Of a stretch of DNA of 64,000 nucleotides, positions 24,480-37,351 are shown piece after piece. The DNA comes from Climacium dendroides (lineage: Eukaryota; Streptophyta; Bryopsida; Hypnales; Climaciaceae): NCBI GenBank assembly GCA_950106755.1, contig OX467084.1:27283213-27347212 (forward strand), written 5' to 3'. The first letter of the stretch is position 1. Every line of letters starts with the position of its first letter. Both the position numbers and the translations under genes were made by a program. A model generated the notes under the pieces. That model saw only the letters and a list, made by a program, of their open reading frames with translations. It did not search any database and was not told where the DNA came from.

Positions 24480-26243
24480 GGCGAGCCCTCAAGCTTGCAA
24501 GAGGTCCAAAGGCTGGGCAATTGCATGCACCTTGCAAGAGCGCAAATGCATACAAATGCATACAATGAGCAGCAGCAACTCAAGGAGAAAGCAGCATAAA
24601 CACAAAAACTAGAATTATGAGACAACTGAAGCTGCCAAAGACCAAGACTTCTGGCATGGGATTCTGCAAGGATGGATCTTATTGAGTTTAGGAATGTTCA
24701 TTTAGTTAAAATTTTTGGTTTCACTTGGTTGGAACATTCAAAATGAAACTACAAAAGTGAGGAATTCTAAGAATTCAAATCTAACATTTGTTGAATGACC
24801 AAAGTGCAATTATTAGATTTAGATCCTCTTTGTGGGTGTACATTTCCAAACCTTTGATTGAACAAGTGTGGAGTGAAAGATCTTTGAAATCTAATTATAT
24901 TAAAGATTTTAAAGACTTTTTTTACCAAAAGCTAGAATTTCTGAAATCTTGAACGCAAGAAGATTCATGTTTCCTACGTACTACCTATCTGTCATAGCTG
25001 GTACTACCTATTTGTCATAGCTGGTTAACGTACTTTAAAAACAACAACTACCACCTGATAGGGCCAACAGTGATCTCAACTCAAATTTATAGCTTGACAT
25101 TTTAGCGACCTCTACCTTATTAAATATTTACTTTTGAAATGACACCAACCATCTAAAAGGGCCACTGGTGGTTTGAAATCAAATTAGAGCCCTTTGTTAC
25201 TGGTTGCCTAAATTAAAAGAAAAAGTTCAAGTGAGTATCCTCTAGGTACTCAGTTATTCTCATCTTTAGGATAAAATGCACACAACCAGGTTCTATCTTT
25301 TATCATAGTTGAATTCCTAGTGGGTGCTTAGCTTGCCGTCCAATTACACCTTCCAAGCAGTGGACAAATTCTTGTTTTTCATACTTCTTAATGTGCCTAA
25401 GTGCAATTCCTAAACAAATCAATTTTAAATTAATAATAATAGTTAGTTTTTGCTAAGGCAAGTCAAAACTAAAGATTGGTGAGAGTTAGTCAAGCACAAT
25501 GTTAAATGTCTTAAGTTTTAGGGCTCTTTAGGCCCTTTCCAAAACGGTAAAGTTTACATAAGTTGAACTCTTTCCCTGAATTTTATCTATAGATGAAGGT
25601 TAGCTTCTAAACTAAATTCTAAAACTTCATTTGTCGTTGGATTATTTTCCTAAAAGTTATCTATAGATGAAATTTAACTTCTAAACTAAACTCTAAACTT
25701 CATCTGTTATTTTCTACTCATTTAACTAATAAAATGAAATTTGGATTTTGGGTTGGTTTTAAGTTTGTTTCTACTTTCTAAGTTTTGGAGTTGACTTGAT
25801 TTGCTTTAGTATGAATGACTTTCATCCAAATTCCTTCTTATCTAAGTCAAAACTTCATCCTAGACTATCTCTTTCAATCTACATCACAAAGTTCCTCTAT
25901 CACGAATTGTCAATAGTAATCGTATGATTATCGTCAGGCATTGTTTTCATATTACATTCATTCATTTGGAAATATTGTTACAATATGAAATTGTCATTCA
26001 TGATTATAGTATAGTTTAGGTATATCATTCATATTTGAGTCTAAAGTGTTAAAGTTGCACGATAACTATACTTGACAAAATATGCACGATTTCAGTGGTT
26101 TAGTGATAGGCTACTAACTTCATGCAACATTCCTACTTATTTAAGACATATGAAGTTAGTGCAATAATCACACAACATCAAGTCCATGCATAGTTATTGC
26201 ACTAACATTGCATTTTTTTTATCTCTTACAATTTTAGTATTAA
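24480..26243. other. AT-rich intergenic DNA upstream of the B3 gene
   Basis: The first few hundred bases are presumably the promoter of the minus-strand B3 gene. Beyond that I see only low-GC sequence with short direct repeats (for example a TGTCATAGCTGGT word repeated at 24990-25025). Confidence 0.5.
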
Positions 26244-26650
26244 GTCAATTGAAAAACAGGAATTGTATTCAAAGTAAAAATTCAGACCTCATTTAAGCAT
26301 AGTAGAAGAATTTTTTTTGAAAAATTTTGAACTAAGAAAAGTTGGGAAGTTAAGCCATATTTCATCTCCAAAAATCCGTTTGACATTTCAAGTCTCCAAT
26401 CAAAAGTTATAGACAAATTTCAGAGAGGCGTTGGAAGGGAATTTTTTTTGACAATTTCTAATGCTTCTCTGAAATTTGTCCATAACTTTTGATTGAAGAC
26501 TTGAAATGTCAAACGGATTTTTGGAGATGAGACATGGCGTACTTTACCACTTTTTCTTAGTTCAAAGTTTTTCAAAAAAAGTTACTCTACTATGCCTAAA
26601 TGTGGTTCAAATTTATGGTTTTAACACAATTCCTGCGTTTTCAAGTTGAC
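26244..26650. mobile_element. Foldback element (about 407 bp)
   Basis: The two halves are imperfect reverse complements, turning near 26440. Ends read GTCAATTGAAAAACAGGAATTG and, in reverse complement, GTCAACTTGAAAACGCAGGAA. The block CAGACCTCATTTAAGCATAG and its context recur in the large palindrome at 52530-53515, so this is a member of a family. No coding capacity and no clear target duplication. Confidence 0.75.
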
Positions 26651-29277
26651 AATGAGTGGTCAACCAAGCTTCTCATCTTTAAGTTATCCCATATGCTTTG
26701 AGTGGTCATGACAAACAATGAATTTCAGTATAAAAAAAGATCTCTCCACTCTCCAACCTCACCAAGTGCCATTGGAGTGAATCTATCATTACGTTGTCAA
26801 GTTTCTTGTCAGCCTAGTCATGGATTTAATTCAAACATTTGGTACAATTGTACATTTCTATCACTACATCATCAAGTTTCTTGTTGGTCTAGTCATGGAT
26901 TTAGTTCAACATTTGGTGCAATTATATAGATGTAAGTTATAATTTGTTAGATTATACTAATCAGTTAATAAACAAAATGAAATAAATTTAAGTGAAAAAG
27001 AATTACTGCTAATTAGAAGGGTGATCAATAGTTTAACGTTGACAATACTTTTTCAAACATTGATAACATTTAATAAGAGTTACTCTAGTACAAATAACAA
27101 TAACGCTATTGCCATGAATTTTTCGTGTACTTTAACATAGATAAAATGCACGACAAAGATAATAGTTTTTTGTGCATAATTTGTGTCATTAACGCACCCG
27201 TGGTTATCGTACAGAGGTCACATAGTTAATACAGATGACAAAATAATGCCACTTCTTTGCAGTAATCGTGTACATTGTAACGATGTGATAACTTACAAAT
27301 TAATGTACGCACCCATGAAACAATAGAAACTGTATGGTAATTGCTAACAATTCGTTAGGCCAGAACTTTGAGATGTAGATCTATTTTCTAAGTTTAAACT
27401 AGTTTAGAAAACCTTGAAATATCCTCTAAATGATCCTTATGCTAAGTTGTTATTTGGTTGTCTTCAAATAATTGAGTTTAATTTCTAAATTTTGTATTTG
27501 TTAACTACTACTTTAGACCTCTATTTTTAGGATTAAAATAATTCTAGGTTTAAGTTACTAGAATTTCCTTTCCAAAAGGTTAAACACTTAAAACATTGAC
27601 TATCCTATAAAGAGTTATCCACAAATGAAGTTTGACTACTAATCTGTATTTCAAACTTCATTCAAACTTCATTCACGAAATTCTTCTTACTTTTGGTTTT
27701 GACTTCTAATTCTACTTTAGATTTTTATATTCTTTTTTGGATTTTTTTGGATGACTTTTTAAAGTTTTCATCCACTATTATTACTATTCTTCATCTACTC
27801 GTAATTAAAAGTAAAATATATATACATAAAAAAAGTGGTAGTTTTGAGTGGTTTATGATTGAAAAATGGCCTTGGGACTTTGAGAATTAACTTTAATCTA
27901 CTTTCTACCTTAGTTCTAACTTTAAATTAAGTTTCCTTTAAATTACCTACATGGGGAAAAGGAATTTTAAACACTTACTTCAAACTCAGTGAATATGATT
28001 GTTCTGTCTTCGTGAATCATAAGCATGATCTCGCCATAATGACCCTAAATCTCCGTCTTGTACTCCCTTGTAGTTGAATTTGATATGTCATAGGAACGTA
28101 CAAATAATTAAAGGATTCTAAATTCCTTCCTTGTATCCTAACTCTTTTCTTTTTCTCCTACCTTCATCTAGTTTTCTATTTCATTTACAATGCTTTTTGA
28201 AATACAAATCCTACCAAATCTAATTTCCTAATTACTTGCTAATTGTTTAAGGAATCAAACAAACCTTGATGACAAGTTTATTTAACTTCTTCCAACTACA
28301 ACTAAATTTAGAGGTCAACTATTCTAGATTTCAGATTTTCCTCTTGTCTTTAATCAAAGTCCAAACATGTTTAAAGGAGCCAAACTCTTCCCTAATGGCC
28401 GGTGCTCCTTCACTTTTGAACTTCTCTCTTCATTCTAAATACCAAATTTCTAAGCTCTCAAACTAATTTTCACTTGTTTTGCATCCTAGTTTTGAAAACA
28501 TCAAGTATAAAGAAGTAGGAGTCAAAGCTCTAGGTGTTGAACTTGCAATTAAAATGTGAGCCACATGTTTCAAAGTATGAACTTATGAAATCTTAAAAGA
28601 CAATTGCTTGTTGAACGAACAATTGAAAATCCAAGTAGGTTCCTATGAAGACAATTTTGGTCAGATGTTCACTAAATTTTGACACAAGGTGCAAACATAC
28701 TCCCCATTCTCTCCCCCCCCCCCCCTTAGTGGAAAGTTAATTTTTTTTCCAATTAGGTGTCCGGATCAAAAGTTATACTACTTTGAACTTTTCTAGTAGC
28801 TTGGGCAGCTTCGTAAAACTTTTGCAAAAGTCTTCTTTTACTTTTGAAATTTGGCAAGTATGTAACTTGCATGATATAAGAAGCAAATGTCAAAAAATTA
28901 ACCATGTGTAGTGTAAAAATTTCACTCTAGGAGGAGATAATGGCTACAAGCCTTGTCGGATAAGGTCAAAAAAGAACTTTAATTTTCTTCTAACTTCAAA
29001 TGTTACAATCTTTCAATCCGTGCAATCAAAGTTTCTAAAATTTTTTCCACACATTTCCATAATAGTCTAGTACAAATTTGTATGGTTAAATTTTGAAGTG
29101 CAAAACTTCTTTTTTTTCATTTTTTTCCTCAGTGCCCTGAAAAGTGACAATTTTCACAATTTCTGCCCTGAAATAGGCCTTCAGGGGTTAAGTAAGCTAT
29201 AATCAACTCATTCGACTTCAGTCAAAATTTTGGGCCATATTAGCTTCCAAATTCAAAATTTAGACTTCTAGTTTTAA
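26651..29277. other. AT-rich intergenic DNA
   Basis: No gene seen. A 74-bp imperfect direct duplication lies around 26790-26935 (word CAAGTTTCTTGT at about 26799 and 26873). A run of 13 C residues lies at about 28713-28725. Confidence 0.5.
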
Positions 29278-29502
29278 CCCTTAAATGACGAGTCGGCCAC
29301 TATGGAAATCATCTGTTTGGGTACTGTATGAATTGTTGGCTTAAAAAAAAAATGAAAAAGCACTTATTGGGAGACAAGCTACTATAGAAGACGTTCCCTT
29401 TTTTCACAAAATTTGGAGGATGAATAGTTGCACTTTTGTCCCTACATGAAAAGATTCTTTGTCATTCATCAGACGGAAAACATCCGCCTTGACATTTAAG
29501 GG
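29278..29502. mobile_element. TTAA-flanked MITE, copy B (225 bp)
   Basis: TTAA at 29274-29277 and 29503-29506. Ends are CCCTTAAATGAC and, in reverse complement, CCCTTAAATGTC, the best preserved in the window. Interior matches copies A and C. Confidence 0.8.
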
Positions 29503-29740
29503 TTAAATACCTAACCAATTTTGAGACTCTAGGAAAGACCAATGTGGTCTTCTTTGTTGTTTCAGTATTTCTACATGGCATGGAATGTAAAAAGCCTCAC
29601 CAAACTTATTAGACAAACTTGGGTCTGACCTTCAAGTGGTTGTACCGACCTACTGGCCTTTCCACAACTGCCACGTGGCGGGCCTGGGTTGGCTGGTTTG
29701 TTTGGAACTCAACGAACTGTTTTAGAACCCAATTAATCTA

Positions 29741-30176
29741 CACAAAATAGTGAAATTAGGTTGTCCCACACTAATTTCTCAACATTCACTACAAGAGAAA
29801 GGGGTGTATTAAGTATAGTCCTAGTAGTATAGTCTTTTAAGTAATGACCTTTAAGGCGTCTTTTTAGTAAAATTTTACTAAAAGTACATGTGTTTTTAGT
29901 AAAATTTTACTAAAAAGATGCCTTAAAGGTCATTACTTAAAAGAATACTACTAGGACTACACTTAAAACACTCCTTTCTCTTGTAGTGATTCTACACTAT
30001 AAATACATATAGTTACGATAGAAGGATGCAGTAATGTAGGAACCATGTGTGTTGCATGGGTTGGTTGCACTGGTTCATGGCTCGGGTTTAGAGAATTGGT
30101 CGTGCTTCCATCTAGACAAGTGGTGAGTCATGAGGTAACTTTCTTGAGTAAGGCAACCTAATTTCACTATTTTGTG
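29741..30176. mobile_element. TA-flanked MITE interrupted by a CACTA-type MITE
   Basis: TA at 29739-29740 and 30177-30178. Terminal inverted repeat CACAAAATAGTGAAATTAGG at the left, with its reverse complement at the right. Removing the nested element and one 3-bp duplication leaves 231 bp, against 230 bp in the uninterrupted relative at 47298-47527. TA duplication suggests a Tc1/mariner (Stowaway-like) element. Confidence 0.8.
29787..29988. mobile_element. CACTA-type foldback MITE nested in a TA-flanked MITE
   Basis: 202 bp, starting CACTACAAGAGAAAGG and ending in its near reverse complement. Flanked by ATT on both sides (29784-29786, 29989-29991), the 3-bp duplication expected for CACTA elements. 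The two halves form an almost complete hairpin around TTTTAGTAAAATTTTACTAA motifs. Its interior differs from the TTGACA-rich MITEs at 42-58 kb, so it is a separate subfamily with shared ends. Confidence 0.9.
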
Positions 30177-30178
30177 TA

Positions 30179-33100
30179 CATTATATTTTTGTTCCCAAAG
30201 TTGACTGTAATTTGGGTCCAAACTAGTTGGCCAAAACCACACCTGGTTGGGTTTTGGGGTTTCCCTTTCTTGGAAGAAAACTACAATAAAAACTACAACA
30301 AAAAAAATTAGTCACAAGACAATAGCTTTGCGATGTTGGAAAAATGCAAAAGAACTAAATAGGGACACTTAAAAATTAGTTATGGGGTGATAGCTTTATT
30401 GTACAACGGGAAAACAAAGAAATTGGTTAGTACAAAATCAAGGGTTTGTTCCTTTAAGGGAAAACTCCAAATTACAAATAATACTTGATAATTAGCAAAT
30501 TGTGGGACTTTGAAGGATTGCAACAAACATCACCTTCCAAATGACTTTGACAAAGACTGGACCACTTATTTTGAATGTCAAGGCTCTAGGGGGATTTCTA
30601 CAAAGTTTTGTGAAATCCCATTCAAGGAGCTCAATACGAAATTATTAGTACATAAATGACTCTAAAAACCACAGAAATATGACAATGGTTAGAAAATGAA
30701 GTCGAGCACAATCGAAGTGGACAAGGCTAGCTCAAAGGGACCCCTACATCCTTAGAGACAAGCTCCAAATTCACAAACAAGGAACAAAAATGGCTCCAAA
30801 AGCAAATTCAACAACTTTATTAAAGTCTCAAACATCATGCCAATGTGTATGGCAACAACAAAAATAAGAAAAAAGGGGTGCGAAGTGAAAGGATGGAGTG
30901 GACTTTTACACTTTTTCAAGCCTCCTCTCCCTTTCAAATTATCTAAAACTACCTAATAAAAAACTTAAATTACTACAAATTACTAAAAACTCTAGTTTAT
31001 AGTTGTGATTGTTTTAACTTTTGGAAAAATGCTCCAAATTGAAAATGGATTGTGCCAATAGTTTCAAAAGATTAGAGAACCAAAATCTCAAACGTATTTT
31101 TTGAGATTAAAGTTAGCCTAATTTTCCGCATGTTACCTAAATGAGGTTTGAAATTCTACTTAAAACACAATTTCTAAGTTTTGACTACAAGCAGTCAAGC
31201 TTTCATCTTCAAATTATTCCATAATTATCCTTTGAAAATTCATGATGAACAATGGATTTCATTATAAAAACAACCTCTCCACCCTATACATTCATCAAAT
31301 GCCAATGAAGCAAATTCTACAATTTGCCAACAAGTTTTTTGTTGTTGGAAAATTTGTCAAATGACATTGGTATTTCTTGTTTATTTGTAGATTTAATTTT
31401 TGGATTCTAGAATTTTTTGCTATGACACCATGGCATGATATTTTAGGGGTTTTGACATGTTGGAGGGTGGCCAATGGTTACAATCTTCATCCGTTGCCCA
31501 CCTCAACTTTCTTCCTTCCGACCAAAGTAGCCTATGGCATCTACCCTTGGCCTCAGTCAACGAAATATTGGCAACTCAAGCTACCCCTTGAGTTGAAATT
31601 TACCTTAAATATCCCATAATTTTTTCACCCAACATTAGATTGAACAAAAATAATATAATCACAAAGCTTTTGTAAAACTACACGTCTTCAAAAAGTTTCA
31701 AAAAAATCAAGTAAAAATGCAACTCATAGAAACCTACCTAAACTCCAAATTGTCCCCCAAGGGGACAATGAACCTTTAGGGGTAAAACCACTCTATGGGA
31801 TTTCAAATGACTTTGACCATCGTTTATTGATAAGAATTTTTTCTAATTTCAATAAGAAAATAGAATATTATAGAATATTTTATTTAAAAAATCTTACTTA
31901 TAGCTCCCTCAATTTTATCCCTTGAACACCTCTAATTGTCAAAGGATATAAATAGTCATTAATCCCACCAATGACGACAATTCTTGTGAAGAACATGCAA
32001 GTTGCTCCTACAAATTTATACCTATTCTTGCAGCCATGTTTTAGCACAATGTACATTGTCTGCTATAATATCCTATCATCTATATTCTAAACCTATGGTT
32101 TCTACCCTCTGTGGCCTATATGTAGTTGTTCTTGATTGCCAATTGTACAAGATGTTACATGCCTCAAGCCTCCAATTGTTGCCCTCTAGTCAACTTCCAT
32201 TAAGACTTTCCTTTCTTGTTGCCTATATTAAAGTGAATGGAGATTTCTCTACCCATGCTCTACTCTTTCTTTCAAATTTTCAATTGAATTATTCGTAACT
32301 TTTAAATCATGATTCAAAATTACATAAAAATTATAAGTTTATTTGCAAAAACACATCTACAGCAATAGTTTTAAAAAATTGATTCAAAATTTGGTCTACC
32401 CAAATTTCATTTTGCCCTCTAAGGAGATAATGGAACTTTATAGATTAAAAATCAACAATAGGCTCTCAATGACTCTCATATGTCATCAATATCTAAGTTT
32501 TAGTATTATTGTTTGGTTTAAATGTAGGTATAGCATTTTGGATAGTGATGCTTTGTAAATGCATAAGATAGTGTGCTCTAAAAGCCACCATGTTCTAAAA
32601 GTAATCATGACACAAACGTACGTTTTGCTTTCTTCAATAGAACCAATAGTGTACATTTTACAAGTTAGTCACTTTCAAAGACCACTACATTCCAACTTCA
32701 AAAATTCATAACTAAGTTAATTCCAAGAAAGGTCTAAAAAATATAAAACAACTTGGATTAAATGCCATTCCATTTTTCTTCCTACAAAATTTCTTCCAAA
32801 AGTCAAAGGTCATATCTCCTATAGTAGGCGAAGCCAATCAAAAGTGCCATCGGCCTTTTTGTGCCACTTATATTTGGACCTTAAATGGCTACCTTTATTC
32901 ATGCAAAACCATCAAAAGTTTTCAAAAGATACAAATGGGAGTTGAAGAGTTTTTTGAAGCACCAATGGAAGTTTCAAATTCAAACTAGACATATTATAAA
33001 TCACATGTAAAAAATAAAAATAAAAAATATTACTTGTAGTTTGAATAATTCTAATGTTTGAATATAACTTTGATTATGAAGGTTTTAAAATTTTCAGAAT

Positions 33101-35811
33101 AATTTGAAGTCTTTCAATCTTCTTTTTACATGTCACATCTAAAATTGAAAACATGAAAAAAATATGTAGTTAAAAGACATAACAAATATAACCATATTCA
33201 AAAATTAAATTATATAGCCTTTTAAAATCTATTCTATGTTTGTTTAAATGAATTTACAATGTGATTTTTCCTCCTAGATGCAAGTTTCTTTGAAGCTCAA
33301 TCATCTCCAAAAGACTCTATCATTAAAAAAAATCAAGATTTGCAATGGACAACATTGCACAAAATTCTTGATAAAAAATTATAAACAATTTTTTTAGTAT
33401 CAAGTATTTGATACTTAAAATAGACTTTAAAGGATATTTGACCTCATAATAATAATTTGGTAAGATTTTATTTTACTGATTTATTTTTATTTTTATTTTG
33501 TTGACCTATGATTTCAACTTTTGGAATTTTTTTTGTAGAATATTGTGTAAGTTAATATTATAAAATTGAAAAACAACTTGGTTGGTATTTTCTCGAGGAA
33601 GTTAATAGCTTTATCCAAAATAATTTCATTAGAACCATTTAGGTAGTATTGTGGAATTTTTTGTTGCTTCTATTGTCATTCTTATAAGGCCTTGCAAACA
33701 TTTTGAAAGTCAAACCTCAAATTTCACATAGTTCATGATTTTAAATGTTTTAAAGCTAAACTAAAAAAATTTAGCTTTAATAATCTATATTTTATTTCAT
33801 ACAATTTTTTTAATTATTAAAATTATGATTTTGTAATACTTTGAAGGTAACATCTTAATAATAGTTAATACACCACTTTTAAAAAAAATTCTATTGAATT
33901 TCTCTTGGTGTGAGCTCAAGGAAAAACACCAATTATACCAAGATATTTGTCACTAGGATCTTCCTTTTTCTTCAAAATTTCATACTTTTTAAAATATTTG
34001 TGTAATTACTATGTTTTTTACAAAAAAATATTTTAAAAAATCATATAAAATTCATTTTATTATTTTTATTTATAAAAATATGAAGTTAAATTTTAAATAT
34101 ATAATAATACATATAGAAAATATTTTTAAAAAGCTAATTTGAATTTGAATATATAAAATTAATAAATTTTGTTTAAATTTGGCCATGAAATGCTCTTGAA
34201 GGATTAACTGTAGAAGAACGAGACTTATAATCAAGGTAGTTAGCCAAAAAATTGTCAAAATTGTGGATGAATATATAGTGTGGATTTATCTTTTTTTGCA
34301 TGTTCTCCACTTCTTAAAATTCAAGAATCTATTGCAATTTGCAATTTGTCTTATATTCATGGTTTATTGATTTTATAATTTTACAATGACATAGTAATTT
34401 TGGCTCATACCAAGTTGCTATATACTATAATATATGCCTATGGAGAAATTTTCAAATTTTTTGAGTTTATGTTGTATTTGATATGAATTTTTAAATTTTT
34501 TCCTTAAAGAATTAACAATAATTTCAAATTTTCTCATAGAAATTTGAAATTATTATGATTATAGAAGACATGTGATTCCATCAGTGAAAACTAAAAAAAT
34601 TAAATTTCATTCATATACAATTGAAAAGTGGCAACAAACAAAGTGAAGGATTGGAAGTTCTTGAATCCATACTCAAGTGCTTGTCTTTTCAAAATTAAGC
34701 TCTTAATCTTGGAAGGACACCAAAAATAAAAAGTGTCATTTGTATGATCAAAGAACTTTTGGGAAATTGAAGAGCGAATGCTTTTAGTCCAATTTTTTGT
34801 ATGCAATTTTCTTGATGCTATATCTAATCATTGAATTGAATTTTAAAAAACTAGTTTTTTATTTTATTTTATGTGAGATAGTTTATGAAAAAAATGGTAC
34901 ACTATATAGTGTATTTCAATACTTTGAACTTTTTTTCCTTAAAACTTGATTTTAACATTCAAAATGATTTCTTTTGCTTTTGGGCAAAATCAACAAAATG
35001 AAGCTTCTAAAGTATGGTTTCTACTTGAAAATTTTGAAAAATTCCATCAAATAAGCATTTCATTGAAGTTTAAAGTTGAAGATCTATAACTACATTTCTA
35101 AATATGGAATATTATAATTTTTTTTATTATCTACAATGTTCTACATTATAATGTACTTCTCTTCAAAAAATTCAAAGTTTTTAAACATGATATACATATA
35201 TTTTATATGAATTTTTTTTCCATCAAAACTTCACGATAATTTAGAATTTTCACAAAGAAACTTGAAATTTTATGACATATACCAGACATGTGATTTCATC
35301 TCTAAAAAATAAAACCAAAAATTCACTCATACGTAGAAAAGAAATGGAGAGGTACTTTCAAGTTTGCTTGTAAAGTTTAGTTTTCACTCCACTTGAAAAT
35401 TTTGAAATTTTTTGTAAATATATATTTCATTGAAGTTTAAAGTTGAAGACCTATGTATTTTTCTAAAGATGGAGTTGCAATGGAATGTTTTTAAACATGG
35501 AATTTTTTTAATACCATAATGTCCTTTTCTATAATGTACTTCTATTCATAACTTTTTATATTTTTTTTAAGCATGTTTTGTAGTTGATATGAATTTTTTT
35601 CATTTTTTATTCAAAAATTCTTGGTCATTTGGAATTTTCACAAATATTTTTGAATTTTTTTATGATTTACATCATTATACATGTGATTTCATCTCTGAAA
35701 TTAAAACCAAAAGAATTCATTCATAAATATTGTAGCAAAGTAATGAAGGATATAGAGTAAGAAACTTTTAAGTTTGTCTACATAGTCTTGGGTTCCATCC
35801 TTTGAGGTTAA
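30179..35811. other. AT-rich intergenic DNA
   Basis: No gene recognised; open frames are short and lack domains. Between 31050 and 31200 there is a single half-copy resembling the foldback family (CCTAAATGAGGTTTGAAATT). The tandem repeat at 34430-35760 occupies the right end. Confidence 0.5.
34430..35760. repeat. Tandemly arranged diverged repeat, unit about 370 bp
   Basis: The block CATTGAAGTTTAAAGTTGAA occurs near 35060 and 35428, about 370 bp apart, and the block ACATGTGATT(T/C)CATC follows in three places (near 34570, 35290 and 35680). A related single copy lies at about 14080-14400. Non-coding and of unknown origin. Confidence 0.6.
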
Positions 35812-35994
35812 ATAAACCCATAAACAACAATGCGGACATTTTTTGGTTGATGAATGATAGATTGTGTAGGATAGAAGTGCAATTATTCATCCTCAGAATT
35901 TTGCATAAAAAGGGGAGGTCTTATATAATAGTTTGACTTCCAACGAGTGCTTCTGGATTTTTTTTAAAACCAACTATTCACACAATGCCAAGGG
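35812..35994. mobile_element. TTAA-flanked MITE, copy D, inverted and decayed
   Basis: Reverse orientation relative to copies A-C. TTAA at 35808-35811 and 35995-35998. The right end still reads AGGG-TTAA but the left end is altered, and about 40 bp are missing compared with copy B. The interior block AAGTGCAATTATTCATCCTC matches the reverse complement of the family. Confidence 0.65.
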
Positions 35995-36571
35995 TTAAAC
36001 TGAACATACTACGCCACGCGGCAGAAGCTTGCTAATCATCCATCCATCCAAATTGGATGCACTTCCTCATTCATCCATATGCGGTGCGGAGCTGCCTTGA
36101 GGCGCATGCTTCGTGGCCAACTTGTACAAAAGGAATCCGGCGTCAGCCCTCTCTGCAGAAACGCGTCAGTTTTTCGCGAAACCCGTCGCGAAATTCACAC
36201 TCTGTTCTTCACCGACAATCGTCACCATCGCCATCTCCTTACTTTGTTTCTTAGTCTTCTCTATTTGCAAATTTCTCTGATACTTCTAGTCCAGTCTATG
36301 GTGCGAATCGGCGGGTACTGCCGTGGGGTTTGGACCCTCGGGCGCGTTTGGTTGTTCTTGTAATATCCGCGTTAGGGTTTCTTCGATCGGTCCAGAATTG
36401 GGTCCGATTCCGCTTTTCCGAACTGTTTTTGTGCGAATTTCGTGTTCAATTTCGATATAGGTGCAGATTTTGGGTGTGGCGGTTTTAGAGGAATTGTTTG
36501 GGTTGTTGATTGAGGGGTTGGTGGTTTGGAAGAGGACGAGAGGGGGACGGTTTTGAGCCCGTTGTGGCGTC

Positions 36572-37351
36572 ATGAGTTTCGAGGATATTGAGACAGGGGC
36601 GAGCGCTGCTGGATTGCCGAAGCAAGAGCGCAGCGATGTGGTGGCAGGGGGGGTATTTCGGATCAATACGAGTGTTTCCACCTACAAGCGTCTGGTGAAC
36701 CAGCTTGGGACGCCGCGGGACAATCATGGACTTCGTGAGAAACTGCATGCGACTGAACAAAAGATAAGCCTGCTTGTGGAAGAGACGGTGGCGAAGCTGA
36801 AAGAGGCGAACGAGACAGATCATCAGACTTCCTCGAGCACCAGTAAGAAGGTTCGTGATGCGAAGCTGGCAAAAGATTTTCAAGCCGTGTTGCTGGAGTT
36901 TCAAAGCGCACAAAAAGCCGCGCAGACTCGTCAGCGCAAGTATGCCCCTGTTCTTCCTCCCATTTCCTCCTTGCCCGAATCGGAATCTTCAGGTCGCGAG
37001 GAGGAGGCCGCCTTGCTGCGGCAGCGATTGGTTGCTGAAGTGAATGAATCCGAGGTTATGTTCAATACTGTTGTGATTGAAGAGCGGGAGCAGGGCATTC
37101 AAGAGATTCAACAGCAAATAGGGGAAGTGAGCGAGATTTTTAAGGACTTGGCGCAGATTGTTGCCAATCAGGGATACGTAATTGACGACATCGAAGCAAA
37201 CATAGAGAGCTCGGCGTCATCAACTGTTCAAGCAAACATCCATCTCGCCCGTGCTGCCAAGAGCCACAAGTCGTCCGAGTACTGGAAATGCGTCATTTTG
37301 GCAATCGTTGGGACGGCCTTGCTCGCCTTTCTGGTCATCTTGCTGGCTTGA
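36572..37351 (+). CDS. SYP2: Vacuolar/prevacuolar Qa-SNARE (syntaxin), SYP2-like
   Basis: Encodes 259 residues in one exon. The N-terminal half (about 25-135) has the heptad pattern of an Habc three-helix domain with the SYP2-like opening VFRINTSVSTYKRLVNQLGT. The SNARE motif occupies about 165-227 and includes the zero-layer glutamine Gln200 in VANQGYVIDDIEANI. Residues 237-259 form a C-terminal membrane anchor (VILAIVGTALLAFLVILLA), as in tail-anchored syntaxins. SYP2 proteins drive fusion at the vacuole and prevacuolar compartment in plants. The start ATG lies after a less AT-rich leader (about 36030-36571) and aligns with family N-termini. The lack of introns is unusual for plant SYP2 genes as I know them and could indicate a retrocopy or lineage-specific intron loss. 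Confidence 0.93.
   Translation: MSFEDIETGASAAGLPKQERSDVVAGGVFRINTSVSTYKRLVNQLGTPRDNHGLREKLHATEQKISLLVEETVAKLKEANETDHQTSSSTSKKVRDAKLAKDFQAVLLEFQSAQKAAQTRQRKYAPVLPPISSLPESESSGREEEAALLRQRLVAEVNESEVMFNTVVIEEREQGIQEIQQQIGEVSEIFKDLAQIVANQGYVIDDIEANIESSASSTVQANIHLARAAKSHKSSEYWKCVILAIVGTALLAFLVILLA

Noticed and set aside
36286..36913. Open frames antisense to the SNARE gene and its leader
   Set aside because: Shadow of the coding strand; no family features.
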